Shown here in pieces: positions 16,315 to 24,581 of a stretch of DNA of 64,000 nucleotides. This DNA comes from Anaerobutyricum hallii (GTDB lineage Bacteria > Bacillota > Clostridia > Lachnospirales > Lachnospiraceae), in NCBI RefSeq assembly GCF_900209925.1, contig NZ_LT907978.1:2575001-2639000 (forward strand). Direction: 5' to 3'. A program made the position numbers and the translations under genes. Within the stretch, counting starts at the first letter, position 1. The number at the start of each line of letters is the position of its first letter. The notes under the pieces were generated by a model, which saw only the letters and a list, made by a program, of their open reading frames with translations, was not told the DNA's origin and made no database searches.

Positions 16315-19300
16315 CGTATCGTCTATATCAATCTCTTTTGGTTGTTTACGATAGAGGATATCATACATTACCGGAATGATAAACAATGTCATAAGTGTTG
16401 CGTATAACAGGCCGAATGCGACTACAACAGCCATTCCTTTCTGCATTGCATTTCCTGCATCCTGTGAAAATACCATAACGCTCATAGAAAGTATTGTTGT
16501 GAGTGCGGTCATGAGGATTGGTCGCATCCTTGTTTTTCCGGTTTCGATCAGTGCTTCTTTTTTTGCCATGCCGCCCATCCGTAGCTGGTTGACGTAATCT
16601 ACAAATACAATACCGTTATTTACGACGGTTCCCATCAGGATCATGAAGCCCATTAATGCCATTGATGAAATGGACAAATGGAAAATTCCAAGACCGATCA
16701 TTCCGCCTGTAAATGCCAGTGGTACGGTAAATATAACAATAAACGGAGATAAGAGGCTCTGGAACTGTGCTACCATGATAAGGTAGATGAGCAAAAAGCC
16801 GAGTGCTAATGCTTTTCCCATCTGTTTTAACATTTCTGTGGTCTGTGTTGCATCTCCGGCAAGTTCTACTTCGTAACCATCTGGTGCTTTATATTTATCA
16901 ATCTTTTCTTGAAGTTTTCTTGATAACAAGGTGGCATTAGCATTCTCTTCTAATTCTGCTGTTACCGTCAGATACGGCTTTTGATTTTCTCTGGTGATAC
17001 TTTCCATGCTGTATCCATCGTCTTCTGATGCAAATTCAGACAGTTTATATGTATGTTTTTCATCTTCGCCATCACTATTTTTTTCTGTGGTTTCGATTTT
17101 CATATCCAAAATGTTTTCATAGGTCAGTTTGTCTGTCTCATTGATCAGATTCACTTCCACATCTTTATCATCCATATTTAAGGTGATCGCATTTTTTTCG
17201 GTCGTTGTATGTTTTGCGATTTCCTGATAAATCTGTGCTATCGTAAGACCATGTTCTGCTGCTTTATTTCGATTAATTTTTAAATGTAACATCTTATCGG
17301 CAGTTTCGATACCATTTGTTGCTGTTTTTACTCCAGAGATGTTTTTCATCATCTTTACAACATCTTCGCTGATCTTAATTAATTTCTGCTGATTTTCTCC
17401 GTATACATTAACAGAAAGCCCCCCACCGATAAGAGTGGACATATCGCCTATTGCAGAGGAAGATACGGTAAGGTTTTTACATCGTACATTCTTTGTCTTA
17501 TTCTCGATATCTTTTCGGATTTTACGGAATTCCTTGGTTGTTTTAATATTTTCTTCTGTAATAATATTAAAAGTAAATGTTGTATAATTGTCTGTTGCTC
17601 CGGTTTCCATCATACTTGAAGTTACACTGGCATTGCCATCAAGACCTGCCACCTTCTTAATTCCGTCTATTCCTGTCAGTATTCCCATTACTTCATCGGC
17701 TGTCTGGTATGCCTTTTCTTTCTTGATCGTATCTTCTAATGTCATGCTGACTGCAATCTGGTTACTGTCCATATCATCCATCATAACAATTCCTGTCCGC
17801 ATACTCTGCATCACACAAATGATAAGCAATGCGATAGAGATAAGCAGCGGAACGATTTTAAATCGCAGTGCAAGTTCTAAAATGTTTCCATAAATGTCCT
17901 TTATTTTCTCAAACCATGGCTGTTTTATCTCTTTTGCTTTTCGAAGAATTACCGAACCCATTGTCGGGACAACGGTAAGCGCTACAAGCAGAGAGGCAAT
18001 CAGTGCATACGATATCGTAAATGCAAATGGAATCAATAACTGACTTACCATACCGGATGTGTAAACCATCGGGAGAAATACACAGATTGTTGTAAGTGTA
18101 GAAGCTAAGATTGGCCCCGCTACCTGTGCTGTTCCCCGAACTGCTGCCTTTGGCGCTGACATGCCTTCATTGCTGAATCGATATACATTTTCCATAACTA
18201 CAATAGAGTTGTCTACAAGCATACCGATTCCAAGACAAAGTCCGGCCAGAGACATAACATTAATATTGATTCCGGTAAAGTACATGATAATAATCGCAAA
18301 TAATACACTAAACGGAATACTAAATGCAACAATGATCGTCGGACGTATATCTTTTAAGAAGAGGGCAAGGACGATGATCGCGAGTACCGCACCTAATAAA
18401 ATACTATTCAATACACTCTTTATAATGATATTGATATACTCTCCCTGATTCATTATGATTGCAAAAGAAAGACCTTTATATTTCTGCTCCAGTTTTTTAA
18501 ATGCATTCTGAATTCCTTTGGATACGGTACTTGTATTCGATGTACTTCCTTTAAATACAGATAACAGAATGGCATTCTCTCCATTTACTTTTGAATAAGC
18601 TTCGCCCTGATTATCTACAACGGTCACATCTGCAACGTCTTTCACCCGAATCTTTCCTACTCCGTCAATCTTCGTAAGTACAAGATTATTCAGCTGCTTT
18701 TCATTTGTGAAATTATCTCCGACTTCTACAAGCCACTGATGATCACTCTTGTCTTCGATATATCCTGCAGGCATTGAAAAATTCTGTGCTGAAATCATTG
18801 TTGATAAAGTATCGAGACTCAGCAATGCATCAATGTTTGCGTTCTCTCTGGCAGCCTTTCTGGAATCTTCCAGCTTATCCTCTGCATCATCTAATTCCTT
18901 CTGCGCTGACTCTATCTGTGTCTTTCCTGCTGCAATCTGTGCCTGACCGGCACCAAATCCGGCTGCTGCAGAATAGCCGCCTGCAATTAACTTTGACTGC
19001 TGCTTATCAAGCCCTTTCATCTGCTCTTTTAACTTATCAATAATCGTCTTTTGTACTTTAATCTTTATTTTTAAATTAGAAAGTTCTGTATCAATCTGCG
19101 GAAGACGAACTTCCACTGCTTTATACATTTGCTTCAAAGAATCTATCGTCAGTTTAGAAAACTGTTCACCATACCCCATCTGCTCCATCCAAGAGACAAA
19201 CGCTTCAAACTGCTTTGGATGATTTATTGCCTCTTTCACTGATTCCGGAATTGTAATTCCCATCTGTTTTGCAGCTTCACCCATTGTCACATTTAAATTT

Positions 19301-20193
19301 TTGAATGTATTATTTAAAGTATGGTATGTCTTCTCAAGACCTGCTTCTTTATATGCCTTTTTTTCTGCCTTTAATGCACTCTGGCTTGCCTTCAGACTAT
19401 TAAGTTCTGCTTCGTATGCTGCTTTCTGTGATAATGCCTCCGCAAGCTTTGTCTGCGCCTCAGCAAGCTTCTGATTCGTTTCTTGCTGCTTGCTGCTTAA
19501 CGTCTTTTCCTGCTTTTTTAACTGTTCTTTACTCTTTTTTAGAGAAGCCCTTGCATCTTCAATCTTCTCACTTGCCTCAAGAAGCTTGTCATTCGTCTGC
19601 CCGAGAATCTTATCATTCATCTGGTCAATCTTCTTCTCATTCAGACGAATCTCTACATGATCTTCAATAAGACCGTTAGCCGATACACTTGCTACACCAT
19701 CCTGACGTTCTAAATATGGCTTGATCGTCTTTTCTGCAAAATTAGACAGCTCTTTAATATCCTTCCCTTCGTAACTGACACTGGCATACATTGTCGCCAT
19801 CATATCCGCACTGATTTCCATGATATTCGGTGTTCCACATCCCTCCGGCAGACTCAGCGAATTCAATGCCTTAGACACACGAACAAGCGCCGCTTCCATG
19901 TTGGTATCTTCCGCAAATTCAAGCATCAGCATCCCATAATTATTGGCAGAAGTACTTGTCAGTTTCTCTACGCCATTAATCGTACCAAGCGTACTCTCCA
20001 TCGGCTTAATAACATCATTCTCCACCTTTTCCGGAGAAGCTCCTACTTCTGTTGTAATCACCGCCATGTACGGCAGTTCTAACTCTGGAAGAAGATCTGT
20101 CTGCATCTCACCAAGACTGACAAAACCAACAACCAAAACAATGATTACCGTCACCAGAACAAAATACGGTTTCTTTACAAAAAACTTCGTCAT
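16306..20193 (-). CDS. RND (HAE1-type) efflux transporter permease with coiled-coil insertion
   Basis: Proton-driven exporter of the AcrB/MmpL superfamily, 1295 aa. It opens with MTKFFVKKPYFVLVTVIIVLV, has the large extracellular loops, the core GLCLGIGMLVDNSIVVMENV with charged intramembrane residues, and a second half ending in helices near 1170-1270. GAGG is seven bases upstream of the ATG. Between about residues 200 and 480 in the first external domain lies an extra 250-residue stretch rich in K, E, Q and A (for example KKSKEQLKKQEKTLSSKQQ) predicted to be long coiled-coil hairpins, absent from E. coli AcrB (1049 aa). No membrane-fusion protein or TolC is adjacent, so the insertion may replace an adaptor. 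Substrate unknown. Confidence 0.9.
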   Translation of the reverse strand: MTKFFVKKPYFVLVTVIIVLVVGFVSLGEMQTDLLPELELPYMAVITTEVGASPEKVENDVIKPMESTLGTINGVEKLTSTSANNYGMLMLEFAEDTNMEAALVRVSKALNSLSLPEGCGTPNIMEISADMMATMYASVSYEGKDIKELSNFAEKTIKPYLERQDGVASVSANGLIEDHVEIRLNEKKIDQMNDKILGQTNDKLLEASEKIEDARASLKKSKEQLKKQEKTLSSKQQETNQKLAEAQTKLAEALSQKAAYEAELNSLKASQSALKAEKKAYKEAGLEKTYHTLNNTFKNLNVTMGEAAKQMGITIPESVKEAINHPKQFEAFVSWMEQMGYGEQFSKLTIDSLKQMYKAVEVRLPQIDTELSNLKIKIKVQKTIIDKLKEQMKGLDKQQSKLIAGGYSAAAGFGAGQAQIAAGKTQIESAQKELDDAEDKLEDSRKAARENANIDALLSLDTLSTMISAQNFSMPAGYIEDKSDHQWLVEVGDNFTNEKQLNNLVLTKIDGVGKIRVKDVADVTVVDNQGEAYSKVNGENAILLSVFKGSTSNTSTVSKGIQNAFKKLEQKYKGLSFAIIMNQGEYINIIIKSVLNSILLGAVLAIIVLALFLKDIRPTIIVAFSIPFSVLFAIIIMYFTGININVMSLAGLCLGIGMLVDNSIVVMENVYRFSNEGMSAPKAAVRGTAQVAGPILASTLTTICVFLPMVYTSGMVSQLLIPFAFTISYALIASLLVALTVVPTMGSVILRKAKEIKQPWFEKIKDIYGNILELALRFKIVPLLISIALLIICVMQSMRTGIVMMDDMDSNQIAVSMTLEDTIKKEKAYQTADEVMGILTGIDGIKKVAGLDGNASVTSSMMETGATDNYTTFTFNIITEENIKTTKEFRKIRKDIENKTKNVRCKNLTVSSSAIGDMSTLIGGGLSVNVYGENQQKLIKISEDVVKMMKNISGVKTATNGIETADKMLHLKINRNKAAEHGLTIAQIYQEIAKHTTTEKNAITLNMDDKDVEVNLINETDKLTYENILDMKIETTEKNSDGEDEKHTYKLSEFASEDDGYSMESITRENQKPYLTVTAELEENANATLLSRKLQEKIDKYKAPDGYEVELAGDATQTTEMLKQMGKALALGFLLIYLIMVAQFQSLLSPFIVIFTVPLAFTGGMIGLGIFHLSISSMALMGFMILMGTVVNNGIVFVDYVNQLRMGGMAKKEALIETGKTRMRPILMTALTTILSMSVMVFSQDAGNAMQKGMAVVVAFGLLYATLMTLFIIPVMYDILYRKQPKEIDIDDTDL

Positions 20194-20406
20194 ATCCTTT
20201 CCTCAAACTTTCCTTTTACTCTTTTTTACTCTTTCTTACTCTTTTATTCCCTAAAAACATCTACTCTCTGTAACTGTTCCCTGCCATCAGAGCTGTTTCA
20301 TCAAAATTAAACAGTATTGTATAAATTGTATCATGAACTCCTGATTTTTTTCAATAGAGGAAAGCGCTGAAATCCTCTTGCATTAAATCATTATTCTGTT
20401 ATCATA

Positions 20407-20450
20407 TGATATTAGGGTCAGCGTTGGCTGCGGAGCAATTCGTAACATCA
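20407..20450. repeat. hairpin family D, decayed copy 3
   Basis: TGATATTAGGGTC at the left and CGTAACATCA at the right, with a changed centre; in the leader region of nudC. Confidence 0.4.
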
Positions 20451-20489
20451 TGATATTATTCTTGAATTTCAGGAGGTAAAAAAGACATT

Positions 20490-21356
20490 ATGATACAGGA
20501 TATTTACCCACATAAATTAGATAACCATTTTGATACTGATGCCAAACCGGATAATGACAGCATCGTTTTATATTTCACTAAAGAAGGGATTCTTCACAAA
20601 CTCTCTTCTTATAAAGATTACGAAAATTATCTCTTTTTCCCGACCGTTCAGGATTTTATAACAAAAGACGGTGCATTTCCTTTTGAAAAAGATGCCCTTA
20701 CTTATCTTTTTTCTGTCGATGATGCCCATTACTTTTTATTAGAACAGGAACCTGCACAACTTCCAAAAGGGTTTACCTTTACCCCGATCCGTAATCTTCG
20801 CAAAAAAAATGTCCACCCAAAGCACCGTATTTTTGCGGGCATCACAGGCTTTCAGCTTAGTAACTGGTATAAAAATAATCGTTTTTGCGGATGCTGCGGA
20901 AATAAAACTGTCCACTCTACTACAGAACGAGCTTTGATGTGTCCTTCTTGCGGACATGTTATTTATCCCCGAATCGTACCTGCTGTTATTGTCGGCATAT
21001 GTAATGATGATAAAATTCTTGTCACAAAGTATCGTACAGGTTTTGCCCACTACGCACTTGTTGCTGGCTTCACTGAAATTGGAGAAACTTTGGAAGAGAC
21101 TGTACAAAGAGAAGTACTTGAAGAAACCGGACTGCGGGTAAAAAACATCCGTTATTATAAATCGCAGCCATGGGGAATCGTTGATGATATCCTTGCCGGT
21201 TTCTATTGTGATGTGGATGGAGAAACTGATATTCATATGGACGAATCTGAATTAAAACTGGCAGAATGGAAGACCAGAGAAGAGCTTGAACTCCAGCCGG
21301 ATGATTTCAGCCTTACAAATGAAATGATGCTTATGTTTAAAAATGGAAGAATGTAA
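20490..21356 (+). CDS. nudC: NAD(+) diphosphatase (NudC-like Nudix hydrolase)
   Basis: Hydrolyses NAD(H) to NMN(H) and AMP and, in E. coli, removes NAD caps from RNA. The start has AGGAGG upstream. The 288-aa protein has an N-terminal NudC domain, a four-cysteine zinc ribbon (CGCCGNKT...CPSCGH, residues about 131-155) and the Nudix box GFTEIGETLEETVQREVLEETGL split here around residue 190, followed by SQPWGIV where NudC has SQPWPFP. All catalytic glutamates are present. Stands alone. Confidence 0.9.
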   Translation: MIQDIYPHKLDNHFDTDAKPDNDSIVLYFTKEGILHKLSSYKDYENYLFFPTVQDFITKDGAFPFEKDALTYLFSVDDAHYFLLEQEPAQLPKGFTFTPIRNLRKKNVHPKHRIFAGITGFQLSNWYKNNRFCGCCGNKTVHSTTERALMCPSCGHVIYPRIVPAVIVGICNDDKILVTKYRTGFAHYALVAGFTEIGETLEETVQREVLEETGLRVKNIRYYKSQPWGIVDDILAGFYCDVDGETDIHMDESELKLAEWKTREELELQPDDFSLTNEMMLMFKNGRM

Positions 21357-21465
21357 AAGGGTATATACAAAAAGATGGATGCTGTATGATAGGCTTCCTT
21401 CTTTTTATTATAAATTATTCATTATTTCAATCCACTGCTGCCATTAATTTACTTACCTTAATTTA

Positions 21466-22146
21466 TTAAAACAACAGTTGAAGTCCCATTGCAATGATCC
21501 ACATATATGCACATGTCTTTGGAATCATCAGTAATCCAACTTTTGGTTTTGTTTTGCTAAATAATGTTACAGGAAGGTAACAGCCAAAGGAAATAATAAT
21601 TGCTGCGACCATTCTTGTCATATGGTATCCATTTGCATTTTCGGATATCGTATACAGAATAATGACTCCTATACCAGTAACAGCAAAAACTGCATTCCTG
21701 ATAATCGATAACTTGAGATTTCCATCATCTGTACACCAATTATTCTGTGGAAGAATACAGACAGCAATTCTAATGATCGCAGAAATCCATACCATTGCTT
21801 TTACTGCAGCAGGTATATCAAAATCTGGGAAAGTATACTTCCAGACATACATTAAAATAATATAAAATACAGTCATTGTAATTGAGGATATCTGTAACCC
21901 AATTCCAAGCTGTTTCTTTATTCTGTCATTCGTTCCATGTGCAGCTCTTATGATTCTAGGTACTAAATGAAATGCATCTCCGCCGCAAAGAGTCAATGTT
22001 AATATTCCATAAAGGATAAATAGCGTATTTCCTTTTGCATAGATAAAAAATAAAATTGCTGCTACTAAATCAAATATCAAATATCCGGCATCAAATATTG
22101 CTTCCATAATATCCGGCATCTTTGGCTGGTATTTTTCTTCTCTCAT
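21466..22146 (-). CDS. hypothetical integral membrane protein
   Basis: A 226-aa protein with about seven hydrophobic segments (for example LIFDLVAAILFFIY, TLFILYGILTLTLCGG, AMVWISAIIRIAVCIL). AAAAAGGAGAAG precedes the start. It follows the MarR-type gene by 27 bases on the same strand and so is likely its operon partner and target. I do not recognise the family; a transporter or membrane sensor of a small ligand would fit but is a guess. Confidence 0.7.
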   Translation of the reverse strand: MREEKYQPKMPDIMEAIFDAGYLIFDLVAAILFFIYAKGNTLFILYGILTLTLCGGDAFHLVPRIIRAAHGTNDRIKKQLGIGLQISSITMTVFYIILMYVWKYTFPDFDIPAAVKAMVWISAIIRIAVCILPQNNWCTDDGNLKLSIIRNAVFAVTGIGVIILYTISENANGYHMTRMVAAIIISFGCYLPVTLFSKTKPKVGLLMIPKTCAYMWIIAMGLQLLF

Positions 22147-22173
22147 TCTTACTTCTCCTTTTTCATTAATTGG

Positions 22174-22635
22174 TTATAACAAAAATAATTTTTCATTCTC
22201 TCCCTCCGCATATTTTTTTAAGTACGCATCTGCATTAGCACAAATCTTATTAAATACTGCCATGCACATATACTTTTCTTCTTTGGTTAATCCATCTAAA
22301 GCATTTTTAGCGAATTCTTTCTGTGCTTTCATTCCATCTTCGATAATAGACTCTGCTTTATTTAATATAACAATCTCAATATGCTTTTTATTCCGGGTAC
22401 TCTGAATTCTTTCAATCAAGCCTTTATTCTCTAATGATTTCAGAGAAGTAGATACGTGAGATTTCGTTGATTTACGAATCTTTACGATATCTGCTGCCGT
22501 ATTATACTTCGGATTATTATGTAAAAACATAAGTATATCATATTCCATTTGCGTTAGCTGATACCTGTCACATACTTTTCTCGTAAATAGTTCATAACAG
22601 CTGGTGATTGTTTTATGCTGATCCCAAAAAAACAT
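22174..22635 (-). CDS. MarR-family transcriptional regulator
   Basis: A 153-aa winged-helix dimeric repressor. The start at 22635 (MFFWDQHKTIT) has AAGGAG nine bases upstream; the longer frame to 22683 runs into a leader hairpin. The DNA-binding part reads YDILMFLHNNPKYNTAADIVKIRKSTKSHVSTSLKSLENKGLIERI in pieces around residues 45-95, followed by the wing with RNKKH. It heads an operon with the membrane protein. The operator at 22729-22742 suggests autorepression. Confidence 0.85.
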   Translation of the reverse strand: MFFWDQHKTITSCYELFTRKVCDRYQLTQMEYDILMFLHNNPKYNTAADIVKIRKSTKSHVSTSLKSLENKGLIERIQSTRNKKHIEIVILNKAESIIEDGMKAQKEFAKNALDGLTKEEKYMCMAVFNKICANADAYLKKYAEGENEKLFLL

Positions 22636-22658
22636 ATTTTTACTCCTTGTTATATCTA

Positions 22659-22712
22659 TGTACTCTCGGAGTCTTTCTTGCACTTGATTTTGTGAGAAGA
22701 TTCCGAGAGTAC
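22659..22712. repeat. hairpin family C, copy 2 (marR leader)
   Basis: TGTACTCTCGGA(G)TCTT pairs with AAGATTCCGAGAGTAC; the loop contains CACTTGATTTTGTGAG as in copy 1 at 13272-13326. It lies between the marR promoter and ribosome binding site, in the opposite orientation relative to its gene. Confidence 0.65.
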
Positions 22713-22728
22713 GTATCTTTTTATTAAT

Positions 22729-22742
22729 GTTCTATTTAGAAC
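22729..22742. promoter_or_regulatory. candidate MarR operator
   Basis: GTTCTA-TT-TAGAAC, a perfect inverted repeat eight bases downstream of the marR -10, at the transcription start. Position and symmetry suit an autorepressor. Confidence 0.6.
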
Positions 22743-22749
22743 GATTATG

Positions 22750-22778
22750 ATTATATAGTTCTGCTTCCTTTTTGTCAA
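22750..22778 (-). promoter_or_regulatory. marR promoter
   Basis: TTGACA (22778-22773), 17-base spacer, TATAAT (22755-22750): full consensus. Confidence 0.8.
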
Positions 22779-22814
22779 GCCTTGATTTTTTATTCTTATT
22801 TCTTAAATCTGTAG

Positions 22815-22853
22815 ACAAAAAAAGATAAGCATTATTCTGCTTACCTTTTTTCG
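22815..22853 (-). terminator. terminator after the first DUF134 gene
   Basis: On the minus strand GGTAAGCAGAATAATGCTTATC forms a short stem (GTAAGC/GCTTAT) followed by seven T. It lies 28 bases after the stop at 22881. Confidence 0.6.
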
Positions 22854-22880
22854 CAATCTGTTCTTTATTAAAATTAAAGA

Positions 22881-23672
22881 TTAATGGCAGCTGTGGTTTC
22901 CACATCCATGCTCGTCACAGGTATGTCCCTCTCCATGATTGTGATCATGATGACTGCACTTTACATCAGGGTTGTAATCTAACGTTCCGCTCACAAAAGC
23001 TTCCACAGCCGCATCTGTATCACCGGAAACGCCTCCATAAAGCTTAATCCCTGCCGCTGCTAAAGCCATCTGTGCTCCTCCTCCGATTCCTCCACAAATA
23101 AGAACATCTGCCTTCAATGCATTCAGAACACCGGCTAATGCGCCATGCCCGCTTCCATTCGTATCTACAACTTCAGAATGGATTACTTTTCCATCCTCTA
23201 CATCATAAACTTTAAATTCTGCTGTATGTCCAAAATGCTGAAAAATCTGTCCGTTCTCATATGTTACTGCTACTCTCATTATACCTTCTCCTTTTTCTGT
23301 TGCATACTTTTGATAAAATTCTTGTTTGTAGCATCCACCCAGACCACATTTACTACTTTTACCATCGCAGATCCGGAAATCTCCCCCTTCAATTCGAAGA
23401 GGATGCCCATCTATAATTGCATCTGCCACTTTCTTTCTGGCAATCTCATAGATTCTCTGAACAGTCGTTCTTGCAATCTGCATAAAGCCTGCACACTGTT
23501 CCTGGCTGTATCCTTCTTTATCTATAAGACGAATCGTTTCATATTCATCTACTGTCAGAAGAATCACCTCTTTTTCATCTTCCTCCCCTCTTCCTCCATT
23601 TTCATTGGATGGTCGAAATTCCAATATATCTGGAAAATGGCAGACTTTTCTGCACTTTATCGGTCTTGGCAT
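22881..23672 (-). CDS. DUF134 / NifX-like fusion protein, copy 1
   Basis: A 263-aa fusion. Residues 1-100 are a DUF134 domain (MPRPIKCRKVCHFPDILEF; HTH in YSQEQCAGFMQIARTTVQRIYEIAR), a sigma-like DNA-binding fold. Residues about 133-235 are a dinitrogenase iron-molybdenum cofactor (NifX/NifB) domain (MRVAVTYENGQIFQHFGHT, CGGIGGGAQMALAAAGIKL). The tail is histidine- and cysteine-rich (CSHHDHNHGEGHTCDEHGC), fit for metal binding. The combination suggests a regulator that senses a metal cluster. It shares an operator with crp copies 1 and 2 and with the second DUF134 copy at 44376-45149. Confidence 0.88.
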   Translation of the reverse strand: MPRPIKCRKVCHFPDILEFRPSNENGGRGEEDEKEVILLTVDEYETIRLIDKEGYSQEQCAGFMQIARTTVQRIYEIARKKVADAIIDGHPLRIEGGDFRICDGKSSKCGLGGCYKQEFYQKYATEKGEGIMRVAVTYENGQIFQHFGHTAEFKVYDVEDGKVIHSEVVDTNGSGHGALAGVLNALKADVLICGGIGGGAQMALAAAGIKLYGGVSGDTDAAVEAFVSGTLDYNPDVKCSHHDHNHGEGHTCDEHGCGNHSCH

Positions 23673-23700
23673 AGGATACTCCTTTCACAATCTTTTCTCT

Positions 23701-23746
23701 ATACTACAACTATTATGAACATATGTCAATAACTTAATTGACATAT
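23701..23746 (-). promoter_or_regulatory. DUF134 copy 1 promoter and operator
   Basis: Operator ATATGTCAAT-N6-ATTGACATAT (23721-23746) overlaps the -35 TTGACA (23729-23724); after 17 bases comes TAGTAT (23706-23701). The same arrangement is found at three other promoters in the window. Confidence 0.7.
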
Positions 23747-23757
23747 GCTCATTTCAC

Positions 23758-24264
23758 TTATCTTATAGAATCGGAAGCATTGTCCTGTAAATTATTTTTA
23801 AAACAGTCATTTAAATAAATAATATGCGATACCGCTATAATCACGCTACGAAGCATCTTTTTTTCAAATGAACTATCTCCTGTATCCTTTTTTGGTTCTT
23901 CTTTATCTTCAAATATAGCTACAAGCGTCTTTTCTAATTCTGAACAAAAATAATCATAAGCAACCGGTAACGTATAGGTTGCTTTTTGTAAAACAAAAAG
24001 GGATGCTATATTATCCATGGAAAGAACCTGCTTTATAATTACAATATAAATAGCATATGCTATTTGATCCGCATAATACTGTTTTTTTATAGGACGGTCA
24101 ATATACCCCTTCTTTACATAATTACTTAACATAGATGGTGTAATCGAAATCTCTATTGGTGCTAAACATTCATTGATATACTTTACTGTCTGCTCAAGAT
24201 AAAGTCCTACATTGGGAATTTCTTTATATCTTGGCATTCTGTAGTCTCTGGCTGAAAATCTCAT
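23758..24264 (-). CDS. DUF1836 domain protein
   Basis: A 168-aa protein with the DUF1836 pattern (PRYKEIPNVGLYLEQTVKYIN, then TPSMLSNYVKKGYIDRPIKKQY), which resembles a MerR-like helix-turn-helix followed by helices. Probably a DNA-binding regulator; its targets are unknown. The C-terminal 30 residues are divergent. It stops 12 bases from the DUF134 operator. Confidence 0.8.
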   Translation of the reverse strand: MRFSARDYRMPRYKEIPNVGLYLEQTVKYINECLAPIEISITPSMLSNYVKKGYIDRPIKKQYYADQIAYAIYIVIIKQVLSMDNIASLFVLQKATYTLPVAYDYFCSELEKTLVAIFEDKEEPKKDTGDSSFEKKMLRSVIIAVSHIIYLNDCFKNNLQDNASDSIR

Positions 24265-24356
24265 AATACATTCCTTCTTTCTGACTGAGGTACTGTCTCA
24301 TTGGCATAGCGCCAAATAACTCACCTCTTTTTCCTAGCAGTATATTATTTATTATA

Positions 24357-24397
24357 TGATGTCAGGTTCAAAGGTATTTTGACCTAACTTGATGTCA
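24357..24397. repeat. hairpin family D, decayed copy 4
   Basis: TGATGTCAGGTTCAAAGG and TTTTGACCTAACTTGATGTCA; in the 5' region shared by DUF1836 and degV. The rest of the 24265-24581 gap holds the degV promoter. Confidence 0.5.
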
Positions 24398-24488
24398 CGA
24401 ATTACTCCGTATCTAACGCTACTCCCGTAATTCCGAAACATTATTATATATCAGATACCAAAAAACCGCAATAAAGTTATTTAATACC

Positions 24489-24517
24489 TTGACAAACACA
24501 TATGTATGGTTTACTAT
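24489..24517 (+). promoter_or_regulatory. degV promoter
   Basis: TTGACA (24489-24494), 17-base spacer, TACTAT (24512-24517). Confidence 0.7.
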
Positions 24518-24581
24518 ACTTTTTGATAAGTTTTTCAAAAACCGATATAAACGTATTTAAAACTATTAACGGAGGTTACAT

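Noticed and set aside
20739-21236. 165-codon frame opposite nudC
   Set aside because: Antisense shadow of nudC; composition unlike a protein.
23145-23732. 195-codon frame opposite the first DUF134 gene
   Set aside because: Runs through the DUF134 coding sequence and its operator; a mirror of constrained codons.
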